The notes under the pieces: model-generated
Databases searched by the model: none
What the model was told of the DNA's origin: nothing
The model's input: only the letters and a program-made list of their open reading frames with translations
Program-made: the position numbers and the translations under genes
Part shown: positions 24,267-31,721 of the stretch, one piece after another
Layout of the letters: each line of letters starts with the position of its first letter
How positions within the stretch are numbered: position 1 is the stretch's first letter
NCBI GenBank assembly: GCA_934541115.1
Contig: CAKTDF010000017.1
Coordinates: forward strand, 1 to 48,861
Length of the DNA: 48,861 bases
Origin: an uncultured Eubacteriales bacterium
GTDB taxonomy: Bacteria; Bacillota; Clostridia; Oscillospirales; Acutalibacteraceae
Reading direction: 5' to 3'

Positions 24267-25469
24267 ATGAAAAAATCAAACAACTATAAAAGAACACTCG
24301 TTACCTGCTACATAGGCTTTATCACACAGGCCATTGTGGCAAATTTTACTCCGCTGTTATTTTTGAGATTTCATTCGGAATTCGGCATACCTCTCGGTCA
24401 GGTTGCGCTTATCTCTACGGTCTTTTATATTGCGCAAATACTTGTTGACGTGTTCTGCGCAAAATTTGTTGATAAGATAGGTTACAGAAAGTGTGTGGTC
24501 GTGTCGCAGATTGCCTCGTCCGTAGGACTCATTTCATTGGCATTTTTGCCGAATCTGCTTTCAAATCGTTTTGTCGGAATCTTAGTCAGCGTCATTGTAT
24601 ACGCTGTCGGCAGCGGATTGGTTGAGGTTTTGGTCAGTCCTATTGTGGAGGCTTGTCCATTTGAAAACAAGGACAGCGTAATGAGTTTGCTGCATTCTTT
24701 TTATTGTTGGGGAAACGTTGGAGTCGTTTTGCTTTCCACGTTGTTTTTCACACTGTTCGGCATAAAGAATTGGCGCATTGCGGCATGCCTGTGGGCTTTG
24801 ATTCCTTTTGTCAACGCATATAATTTTATGGTATGCCCAATTGAACGTCTGACTGACGACGGCAAAGGAATGACTATCAAAGAACTGTTTTGCAAGCCTG
24901 CTTTTTGGCTCTTTGTTGCACTGATGGTCGGCGCCGGAGCAAGCGAGGCGGCTATGGCTCAATGGGCGTCTGCCTTTGCAGAATCGGCATTGGGATTTTC
25001 AAAAAGTGTGGGAGACTTAATCGGTCCGTGCATGTTCGCGTTGGCAATGGGACTCAGCCGCGTACTCTACGGCAAATTCGGACACAGGATAAATCTGACC
25101 GATTTTATGCTGGGCTCGGGAATTTTGTGCCTTGCCTGTTATTTGCTTGCGGCTGTTTCTTCAAATCCGTTCTTTGGTTTGGCAGGCTGCATTCTTTGCG
25201 GATTTTCTGTTGGAATCATGTGGCCGGGTTCAATAAGCATAGCTTCTGCGGGAATGCCTTTTGGCGGAACTGCGCTGTTTGCATTGCTCGCCATGGGCGG
25301 TGATTTGGGTGCCTCTATAGGTCCCGGTGTGGTCGGTGTTATCACACAGAATGCCAACGATAATATGAAGGCAGGAATGCTCGCCGGAATCGTTTTTCCG
25401 ATAATACTGATAACTTCAATATGTATAATAAAAATTTTTGTTCTGCCCAAAACAAAAAAGGTTGATTGA
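24267..25469 (+). CDS. Major facilitator superfamily transporter
   Basis: 400 residues, about twelve hydrophobic helices, cytoplasmic loop after helix 2 with D-K-I-G-Y-R-K (the MFS motif A position, near 70-76) and a central hydrophilic loop near 190-200. The general form (glycan-type permease with N-F-T-P-L-L-F near the first helix and G-S-G-L-V-E near 115) recalls the FucP/sugar-permease side of the superfamily, but the substrate cannot be read. GCGGAG lies 11 nt before the ATG. By eye it uses more TTG leucine codons and A/T third positions than its neighbours, which may point to a different origin. It is followed by a strong terminator. Confidence 0.85.
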   Translation: MKKSNNYKRTLVTCYIGFITQAIVANFTPLLFLRFHSEFGIPLGQVALISTVFYIAQILVDVFCAKFVDKIGYRKCVVVSQIASSVGLISLAFLPNLLSNRFVGILVSVIVYAVGSGLVEVLVSPIVEACPFENKDSVMSLLHSFYCWGNVGVVLLSTLFFTLFGIKNWRIAACLWALIPFVNAYNFMVCPIERLTDDGKGMTIKELFCKPAFWLFVALMVGAGASEAAMAQWASAFAESALGFSKSVGDLIGPCMFALAMGLSRVLYGKFGHRINLTDFMLGSGILCLACYLLAAVSSNPFFGLAGCILCGFSVGIMWPGSISIASAGMPFGGTALFALLAMGGDLGASIGPGVVGVITQNANDNMKAGMLAGIVFPIILITSICIIKIFVLPKTKKVD

Positions 25470-25553
25470 ACCTGCAATCAACCCTTGAATATTTGTTTTG
25501 TGGATTTATTACTTCAGCTCTGTTCTTTCTTCTTGTATTTATACAAATCATTG

Positions 25554-25607
25554 CAGATAACAGCCCGGTTATTGATTACACCGACCGGGTTGTTATCTGT
25601 ATTTTTT
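25554..25607 (+). terminator. Strong terminator of the MFS gene
   Basis: A 15-bp stem with one mismatch (25554-25568 with 25585-25599), followed by ATTTTTT. It lies 85 nt past the stop; the rest of the 25470-25718 gap shows no gene. Confidence 0.85.
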
Positions 25608-25718
25608 GTCAGCTCATAACGTCATACGCAAGCTTTTCCGACTGAGCGCGGATACTCAACAAAGCACCCCTGCAGCCCGATGTCTAATATACGTAAGCTG
25701 AGTTCGGCTCTCATCAGC

Positions 25719-26642
25719 TTAAATATTCGTTTCGTCAATAATATAGATCGGTCTGTTTTTGACCTCGGTATATATTCTTGCAATATATTCTCCGATGATT
25801 CCGAGCGAAACAAGAATGAGTCCGCCGATAACGAGAATAACGGAAAAGAGAAAGTGGAACGGAGTCATTCCTACAGTGAACCTGCGTATAACATAAACGA
25901 GCAGATAAACAAGACCGGCAAGAGTGAGCGCCGCACCCGACCAAAGCGGAATGCGAAGCGGTGAATTTGAAAAGCCTAGAATTCCGTCAAAGGCATAACG
26001 CAAAAGTTTGATGAGGTTCCATTTTGTTTTTCCGGCAGCTCTCTCGCGGTTTTCATGAGCAAACCACTTTGTATTAAAGCCAACAAAGCTGAAAATGCCC
26101 TTTGTGAAACGGTTGTGTTCCGCCATTGAGACGATTGAAAGGACAACCTTGCGCTGCATGATTCTGAAATCCTGCGCGCCGGGGTCAATTTCAACCTCGG
26201 TCATTTTGTTGGAAATTTTGTAGAACATATCGGAAAGAAAGCTTTTGAGCTTGCTTTCGCCTTTGCGGTCGCTGCGCTTTGCCGCGGCAACGTCAAAACC
26301 TTCTTCGGTAACAGCCTTGACCATTTTGGGGATAAGAGACGGGCTGTGCTGCAAATCAGCGTCAAGAATGCCGACAAGATCTGCGGAGCTGTTTTTCAGT
26401 CCGGCGAGCATGGCTGCCTCTTTTCCGAAATTGCGCGAGAATGAGATATATTTGACATGACTGTCCTTTTCTGCAAAGGATTTGAGAATCTTCAGCGTAT
26501 CGTCCGAGCTTCCGTCATTGACAAAAATGAAAGAGTATTCAAAGCCGTTCAATGATTGCATAACGGGTGTGACCTCGTTATAGAACATTTCAAGAACGTC
26601 GCTTTCATTAAAGCAGGGTACGATCATTTCAATTGTTTTCAT
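25719..26642 (-). CDS. GtrB/dolichol-phosphate-mannosyltransferase-like family 2 glycosyltransferase
   Basis: 307 residues. The N-terminal GT-A domain has I-V-P-C-F-N-E-S near 6-13, V-N-D-G-S-S-D-D near 43-50, and the metal-binding D-A-D in G-I-L-D-A-D-L-Q-H near 92-100. Two C-terminal hydrophobic helices (about 220-243 and 256-280) anchor it. This layout fits GtrB/ArnC/Dpm-like enzymes that load a sugar from a nucleotide donor onto undecaprenyl phosphate at the inner face of the membrane. Start ATG 26642 follows GGCAGG; the frame upstream has no site. It has its own promoter and a hairpin in the leader. No GtrA-type flippase is adjacent. The sugar transferred is unknown. Confidence 0.9.
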   Translation of the reverse strand: MKTIEMIVPCFNESDVLEMFYNEVTPVMQSLNGFEYSFIFVNDGSSDDTLKILKSFAEKDSHVKYISFSRNFGKEAAMLAGLKNSSADLVGILDADLQHSPSLIPKMVKAVTEEGFDVAAAKRSDRKGESKLKSFLSDMFYKISNKMTEVEIDPGAQDFRIMQRKVVLSIVSMAEHNRFTKGIFSFVGFNTKWFAHENRERAAGKTKWNLIKLLRYAFDGILGFSNSPLRIPLWSGAALTLAGLVYLLVYVIRRFTVGMTPFHFLFSVILVIGGLILVSLGIIGEYIARIYTEVKNRPIYIIDETNI

Positions 26643-26660
26643 AAAGTGCTTGCCTGCCTT

Positions 26661-26693
26661 TCGGGAATACATAAAAAGCATTGTATTCCCCGA
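26661..26693 (-). promoter_or_regulatory. Inverted repeat in the glycosyltransferase leader
   Basis: TCGGGAATAC (26661-26670) and GTATTCCCCGA (26683-26693), complementary apart from one extra C, lie between the promoter and the start codon with the ribosome site just outside. It could be an operator or an RNA hairpin. Confidence 0.5.
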
Positions 26694-26707
26694 ATATATT
26701 GCCTATC

Positions 26708-26736
26708 ATGATACCACTCTTTTGACTTTTTTTCAA
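26708..26736 (-). promoter_or_regulatory. Promoter of the glycosyltransferase gene
   Basis: Minus strand TTGAAA (26736-26731), 17 nt, TATCAT (26713-26708). Confidence 0.6.
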
Positions 26737-26776
26737 CTTTTCCCGAAAAAATACTGAACAGAAGAAAGATTTGTGT

Positions 26777-26997
26777 TATAATAACCCCATAAAATGCAAT
26801 CCAAAGCAGAGCTTGGGTGTATTTCGGAGAACATTGAATCATGCCGCCATTGGCACGCCGCGCCCCGGCGACATGATAAAATAACCTCACTAAATACAGG
26901 CAAAATCTGTTTTGGCAGTCTGAATGACTGTTTGTCATGTATGCCGTACGGCTCTTCTCAGCTTAAGCGTTTATTACATAGTTTTACGGAGGTTCTT
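26777..26997 (+). promoter_or_regulatory. Promoter -10 and long structured leader of the FHA-SEDS-PBP operon
   Basis: TATAAT at 26777-26782 (the -35 is weak, CTGAAC at 26754-26759 with a 17-nt spacer) starts a leader of about 210 nt. At 26838-26877 it contains a compact three-helix element: closing stem ATCATG/CATGAT, then TGCC/GGCA and CGCCG/CGGCG hairpins. I do not match it to a riboswitch class I know. No convincing short coding frame was found in the leader. Confidence 0.45.
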
Positions 26998-28056
26998 ATG
27001 GGAGTAGTAATAGGTATTTCACGGTACATTCTGCCGTTTATAACACTTGTTATCCTCATAAAGTGTATGCTGTCTCTTCTGCTCGGTCATCCGAAAGAAA
27101 AAACATATGGCTACATCGTTGATACGCTTGACGGTGAACGCTATGCTCTCAATATGTGGGAAACCTCAATAGGCCGCAGCAGCTCCTGTGATGTTGTTAT
27201 CGGTTATGATACGGTCTCGCGCTTTCAGGCGGTAATCAGCCGCAGAATTGACGGCTGGTATATATATGACCTGCTGTCAAAATCCGGTATTCTTGTCAAC
27301 GGAGAAAAAATAGATAAAAAAGCTACTATCAGCGGCGGAGATATGCTCACATTCGGTAATGCACAATACCGTTTTGAAATTGCCGATGACCCGGTTCAGC
27401 TCGTCGGCAAAAAGCGGCGTTCAAGAAAATCCCAGCCTATGCCGGGTACGCCTGCAAAAAGGGAGGCTCCGCCTCAAGCACCGCAAAACTCCGCCGCCGC
27501 TTCTTCTGTCGGCAATGCTGCGCCGCCGATTTATCGGAATATTCCTGCCGGATACTATGATGATGAAAATCGTCCGGCTCTCCACTTTGAAAAGACTTCC
27601 TCGTCATCATATGACGCGTCACCGTTCGGTGAAGTTCAGACTGCAGGAAATGAAATATATTCAAACCGCATTACACCGGAATATGAGGGCGAGCAAAATG
27701 TCAGCACACCTGCCGCCCCTGCCGGACGGGACTTTTCTGTTCAGAGTCCGACAGTTTTCAATCTTTCAACCGGAGACGCATATGTTCTTTCCGGCAACGA
27801 AGTTTCAATCGGCAGAGGTACAGGCTGCGACATTTGCCTTTCTTCGCCTGCCGTTTCAAGAAAACATGCGCTGCTTGTGCTCTATGAGGACGGTTGGGCG
27901 ATTGAGGACTGTGGTTCGGGCTCGGGAACGTTCCTTGCCGGTAATCGTGTGACATCGCCGCAGCTGCTTTTCAACGGCGATATAATTACAATAGGCGATG
28001 AGCGTCTCTGCTTTTCGTCAAAAGTAAAAATCAATCAGGGGAGGGCAGGAAAATGA
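26998..28056 (+). CDS. Membrane-anchored protein with two FHA domains
   Basis: 352 residues. One N-terminal helix (about 3-30), then FHA domain 1 (about 48-128, with T-S-I-G-R-S-S-S-C-D-V-V-I and S-R-F-Q-A-V-I). A Pro/Ala-rich low-complexity linker (about 135-250) leads to FHA domain 2 (about 258-345, with V-S-I-G-R-G-T-G-C-D-I, S-R-K-H-A-L-L and D-C-G-S-G-S-G-T-F). FHA domains bind phosphothreonine peptides, so this protein should read Ser/Thr-kinase signals at the membrane. GGAGGT lies just before ATG 26998; the frame further upstream is leader RNA. Its stop overlaps the SEDS gene start by 4 nt (ATGA), so the proteins are probably made together and act in the same cell-wall complex. Confidence 0.92.
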   Translation: MGVVIGISRYILPFITLVILIKCMLSLLLGHPKEKTYGYIVDTLDGERYALNMWETSIGRSSSCDVVIGYDTVSRFQAVISRRIDGWYIYDLLSKSGILVNGEKIDKKATISGGDMLTFGNAQYRFEIADDPVQLVGKKRRSRKSQPMPGTPAKREAPPQAPQNSAAASSVGNAAPPIYRNIPAGYYDDENRPALHFEKTSSSSYDASPFGEVQTAGNEIYSNRITPEYEGEQNVSTPAAPAGRDFSVQSPTVFNLSTGDAYVLSGNEVSIGRGTGCDICLSSPAVSRKHALLVLYEDGWAIEDCGSGSGTFLAGNRVTSPQLLFNGDIITIGDERLCFSSKVKINQGRAGK

Positions 28057-29339
28057 AAAACAGACTGAAAGCTCTTTCGCGAGAGGAAAGAATGAGGAGA
28101 AAATACCGCTATGTTGACCGCGGATTTATCCTTTTGATGCTGACGATTTTTCAGTTCTTCTGCTCCTTGCCGGTCGTTTTTGAGGGCACCATGTTTTATC
28201 CGATAAATGCTCTGTGTTTTATCGGCTTCACTGTTTTTGAATGGGTCTATGTTGCTGTTATGCACCTTGTTTTCAAAAAGGTCAATTTTGAATTGGAGTT
28301 CATTGCGTTTTTCCTCTCGGGAATCGGAATGACGCTCACGGCGAGCGTTTCAAAATCCGGTCATCTCAAGCAGCTTGCCGCGGTCATAATCGGAATAATC
28401 GTTTATGACGTTCTGCTTTGGTTTTTACAGGACGTAAAAAGAGTTATGGCCGTGAGAATGCCCGTTGCGATTTTTGCGCTTTGTTTTCTTGCCGGTTCAT
28501 TTTTGTTCATTCGTTTTGCGGGACAGGCAATCAACGGAGCATATAACTGGCTCGTTATTGGCGGAAAACTCTCTGTTCAGCCCTCCGAATTTGTAAAAAT
28601 TGCATTCATCTTTGTTGGCGCTGCGTCGCTTGACAAGCTTTTGACAACAAAGAATATCTATCTTTACATAGGCTTTGCGATAAGCTGCATCGGCGTGCTG
28701 TTTCTTATGCGCGACTTTGGCACGGCACTCATCTTTTTCGGCACTTTCCTCGTCATTGCTTTCATGCGCTCCGGTGATGTACGCTCCCTCGTTTTCATCT
28801 GTGCCGGAGCACTTCTCGGCGCGGTGCTGATAATCTATTTCAAGCCGTATGTTGCGGCACGCTTTGCCGCATACAGGCATGTTTGGGAAAACTATGATAC
28901 CACAGGTTATCAGCAGGTCAGAACGCTGATTTATTCCGTAAGCGGCGGTCTCAAGGGACTCGGAATCAATAATGGCAGGCTGCGATATATTGCCGCGGCT
29001 TCGACCGACCTCGTTTTCGGAATGGTATGCGAGGAACTTGGAATGATTGTGGCTTTTGCAATTGTTATTTCTTTTGCAATAATAGCAATTTACGCGATCC
29101 GTACCTCGCGCAGCGCACCGTCAACATTTTATTCAATTGCGGCTTGCTCGGCGGCAACAATGCTGCTTTTTCAGACCTGTCTCAACATTTTCGGAATTAC
29201 GGATATTCTTCCGCTGACGGGCGTTACGCTCCCGTTTGTTAGTCAGGGCGGCTCGAGCATGATTTGTTCATGGGCACTTTTTGCTTTCATCAAGGCGGCA
29301 GATGTCAGAACATATCCCAAGGTTTTCAAATCCGCATAA
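28053..29339 (+). CDS. SEDS-family peptidoglycan glycosyltransferase (FtsW/RodA/SpoVE)
   Basis: 428 residues, about ten hydrophobic helices. SEDS signatures: Q-P-S-E-F-V-K near 178-184, the Asp/Glu region S-T-D-L-V-F-G-M-V-C-E-E-L-G near 315-328, and the closing L-P-L-T-G-V-T-L-P-F-V-S-Q-G-G-S-S near 391-407. It polymerises lipid II glycan strands outside the membrane with a partner class B PBP, here encoded 15 nt downstream. It cannot be assigned to division (FtsW), elongation (RodA) or sporulation (SpoVE) from sequence alone. An N-terminal basic stretch of about 20 residues precedes the first helix. Translation is coupled to the FHA gene. Confidence 0.95.
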   Translation: MKNRLKALSREERMRRKYRYVDRGFILLMLTIFQFFCSLPVVFEGTMFYPINALCFIGFTVFEWVYVAVMHLVFKKVNFELEFIAFFLSGIGMTLTASVSKSGHLKQLAAVIIGIIVYDVLLWFLQDVKRVMAVRMPVAIFALCFLAGSFLFIRFAGQAINGAYNWLVIGGKLSVQPSEFVKIAFIFVGAASLDKLLTTKNIYLYIGFAISCIGVLFLMRDFGTALIFFGTFLVIAFMRSGDVRSLVFICAGALLGAVLIIYFKPYVAARFAAYRHVWENYDTTGYQQVRTLIYSVSGGLKGLGINNGRLRYIAAASTDLVFGMVCEELGMIVAFAIVISFAIIAIYAIRTSRSAPSTFYSIAACSAATMLLFQTCLNIFGITDILPLTGVTLPFVSQGGSSMICSWALFAFIKAADVRTYPKVFKSA

Positions 29340-29354
29340 AGGAGGCTACTGAAT

Positions 29355-30722
29355 ATGAAGAACACAACAAAACGTGCATATGTGATTTTTGCTTTGGTAG
29401 CCGTATTTTTCGGCGGACTTATGTTTATGGCATATTCATTTATTTCCAATGCTGATGAGTGGGCGTCGAGCAGGCTCAACGAGCACATATACAAGTACCG
29501 TCAGCTTTCAACTGCGGGTGCAATTTACGACCGCGACGGTGAAATCCTTGTTGCAAGCAAAGACGGCAATCGTATATATAACGAAAGCAGCACGGTTCGT
29601 CTTTCAACTCTTCATCTTATAGGTGATTCGCAAGGCTACATTTCAACCGGTCTTCAGACTGTCTACAGACCATATCTTATAGGGTACAACTTTGTTGACG
29701 GTGTATATAAAACCGTCAAGGACAAAAAAGGCAATGATTTAAAACTCACGGTTGACGCCGATGTTTCCGCCGCCGCGTATAATGCACTTGTCGGCAACAA
29801 GGGTACTATCTGTGCCTATAACTACAAGACCGGCGACGTTGTGTGCATGGTGTCTGCGCCGACGTTTGACCCGCTGAACAAGCCAACCGATATTGATACG
29901 GACACGAGCGGAAAATATGACGGTGTATATCTCAACCGTTTCATTTCGGGCGTTTTCACTCCCGGCTCAACCTTTAAGGTCGTTACAACTATTTGTGCGC
30001 TGCAGAACATTTCAAATGTTTCAAAGCGTACCTTTAATTGCACCGGAGAGTATAAAATAGGAAAGCAGTCGGTGATCTGCAACAGCGTTCACGGAAAAGT
30101 AAGCTTTGAACGCGCACTGAACGTTTCCTGCAACTGCGCATTCGCAGAGCTTGCGGTGGAGCTCGGAAACGACAAAATGATGGAGACCGCCTCTGAACTC
30201 GGCTTTGACAAAACCGTTGATATCAACGGAATGCAGACGCTGAAAAGCTATTTTGACCTTTCAAATTCAACAAAGCTTGACCGTGGCTGGGCAGGCATAG
30301 GGCAATACACAACGCTCATGAATCCCTGCCGTATGCTTATGCTCATGGGCGCGATCGCAAATAACGGTCAGGCTGTTATTCCTAACACGGTGTCTACACA
30401 AACCTCTGTTTTGGAAAAGAAAACTTCAGTTGACAAAAATATGAAGCTTGACGAAAGTATTGCAAAAAAAGTCAAAAAGATGCTGCGTTCAAATGTTGAG
30501 AATTATTACGGGGACTGGCAGTTCCCGGGGCTCAAAATGTGCGGAAAAACAGGCTCTGCCGAGGTTGAGGGAAAAAAGAGCCATGCATGGTTCGTCGGTT
30601 TTTCTCAAGACTCAAGCTTTCCTTATGCGATAGTTGTTTGCCTTGAAAACGGCGGAATCGGATATAACGATGCAATTCCGGCGGCGAACAAGGTTTTGCA
30701 GGCAATAAAGAATTACAGCTAA
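29355..30722 (+). CDS. Class B-like penicillin-binding protein (transpeptidase)
   Basis: 455 residues. One N-terminal membrane helix (about 9-30), a short pedestal region with G-A-I-Y-D-R-D-G near 55-62, then the transpeptidase domain. Its catalytic motifs are S205-T-F-K208, S258-C-N260 and K398-T-G400. It is short for a class B PBP (usually 550-750) because the pedestal is reduced. This compact form resembles actinobacterial PbpA and clostridial relatives paired with a SEDS protein. It cross-links stem peptides outside the membrane and is inhibited by beta-lactams. AGGAGG precedes the ATG. It is the third gene of the FHA-SEDS-PBP unit; no clear terminator follows. Confidence 0.95.
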   Translation: MKNTTKRAYVIFALVAVFFGGLMFMAYSFISNADEWASSRLNEHIYKYRQLSTAGAIYDRDGEILVASKDGNRIYNESSTVRLSTLHLIGDSQGYISTGLQTVYRPYLIGYNFVDGVYKTVKDKKGNDLKLTVDADVSAAAYNALVGNKGTICAYNYKTGDVVCMVSAPTFDPLNKPTDIDTDTSGKYDGVYLNRFISGVFTPGSTFKVVTTICALQNISNVSKRTFNCTGEYKIGKQSVICNSVHGKVSFERALNVSCNCAFAELAVELGNDKMMETASELGFDKTVDINGMQTLKSYFDLSNSTKLDRGWAGIGQYTTLMNPCRMLMLMGAIANNGQAVIPNTVSTQTSVLEKKTSVDKNMKLDESIAKKVKKMLRSNVENYYGDWQFPGLKMCGKTGSAEVEGKKSHAWFVGFSQDSSFPYAIVVCLENGGIGYNDAIPAANKVLQAIKNYS

Positions 30723-30814
30723 GAGGGCGATATTGTGGCAGAAATTTTATTTTTTACAGTTGTCGTTATTTTAATAATTAAAAATAGAAAATCATAATGC
30801 AAAGGATGATATAT

Positions 30815-31666
30815 ATGTTTGTTCATGAAAATCTCAAAAACAGGGTTGCAGTTGTCACCGGCGGAGGCGGAGTGCTTTGCTCTGATTTTGCAAAGGCACT
30901 TGCAAGGCAGGGTGCAAGGGTTGCTGTTCTTGACATCAACGGTGAGGCGGCACAAAAGGTTGCCGATGAAATAATTGCCGAGGGAGGAGATGCGGCTGCT
31001 TTTGCCTGCAATGTGCTCAGCAAGGAGAGCATGCAGAAGGCGCGTGATGCTGTGCTTGAACGCTTTGGAACATGTGACATTTTGCTCAACGGCGCCGGCG
31101 GAAACAATCCAAAAGGCACCACTACAAAGGAAACTCTTGAAAAAAATGACCTCGTTCAAAATGACCCCGATGTTAAAACATTCTTTGACCTTGACCCGGA
31201 GGGAATCTCCTTTGTTTTTAATCTCAACTTTCTCGGAACGCTTATTCCGACTCAGGTCTTTGCTCCGGATATGGCAAAAAAGGAGAATACCTGCATTGTT
31301 ATGATTACTTCAATGAACGCATACCGTCCGCTGACCAAGATTCCGGCATATTCGGCTGCAAAGGCTGCCGTTCAGAACTTTACTCAGTTCATGGCGGTTC
31401 ATTTTGCCGATGTGGGAATACGCGTCAATGCGATTGCTCCGGGCTTTTTCTCAACCAATCAGAACAAGGCGCTGCTTTGGAACGAGGACGGTTCGCCAAC
31501 GGCGAGAACAGGCAAAATCCTTGCTGCAACGCCGATGAAACGCTTTGGAGAGCCGGAGGAACTGGAGGGCGCGCTGCTTTTCCTCTGTGATGAGGCATAT
31601 TCAGGCTTCATCACCGGAACAACGATTGCCGTTGACGGCGGATTTAATGCATATTCAGGCGTATAA
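30815..31666 (+). CDS. Short-chain dehydrogenase/reductase, D-mannonate oxidoreductase-like
   Basis: 283 residues. Rossmann T-G-G-G-G-V-L near 15-21 and the L-D-I-N acceptor near 40-43, then N-G-A-G-G near 93-97. The catalytic triad is S167, Y180 and K184 (Y-S-A-A-K), with the C-terminal I-A-V-D-G-G-F-N. The long insertion after N-G-A-G-G-N-N-P-K (about 100-130, E-T-L-E-K-N-D) is characteristic of SDR-type D-mannonate (fructuronate) oxidoreductases of Firmicutes. That would reduce fructuronate in glucuronate breakdown; this substrate is inferred only. No uxuA or uxaC is adjacent. ATG 30815 is preferred over 30797 because AAAGGA lies between them. It shares a terminator with the opposing acyl-CoA synthetase gene. 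Confidence 0.85.
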   Translation: MFVHENLKNRVAVVTGGGGVLCSDFAKALARQGARVAVLDINGEAAQKVADEIIAEGGDAAAFACNVLSKESMQKARDAVLERFGTCDILLNGAGGNNPKGTTTKETLEKNDLVQNDPDVKTFFDLDPEGISFVFNLNFLGTLIPTQVFAPDMAKKENTCIVMITSMNAYRPLTKIPAYSAAKAAVQNFTQFMAVHFADVGIRVNAIAPGFFSTNQNKALLWNEDGSPTARTGKILAATPMKRFGEPEELEGALLFLCDEAYSGFITGTTIAVDGGFNAYSGV

Positions 31667-31673
31667 AAAGAAA

Positions 31674-31713
31674 AAAAATATCCGCAAGACCATGGTCTTG
31701 CGGATATTTTTTA
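31674..31713. terminator. Perfect bidirectional terminator
   Basis: A GC-containing arm (31682-31691) pairs with 31694-31703 around a two-base centre, flanked by A-run on the left and T-run on the right, so it serves both converging genes. Confidence 0.92.
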
Positions 31714-31721
31714 TGTAGAAA

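Noticed and set aside
24267..25469. MFS gene as part of a mobile island
   Set aside because: Slightly different codon choice only; no integrase, transposase, inverted ends or target duplication seen around it.
26838..26997. Known riboswitch (preQ1, M-box, c-di-GMP) in the FHA leader
   Set aside because: Required consensus boxes of these classes are not present.
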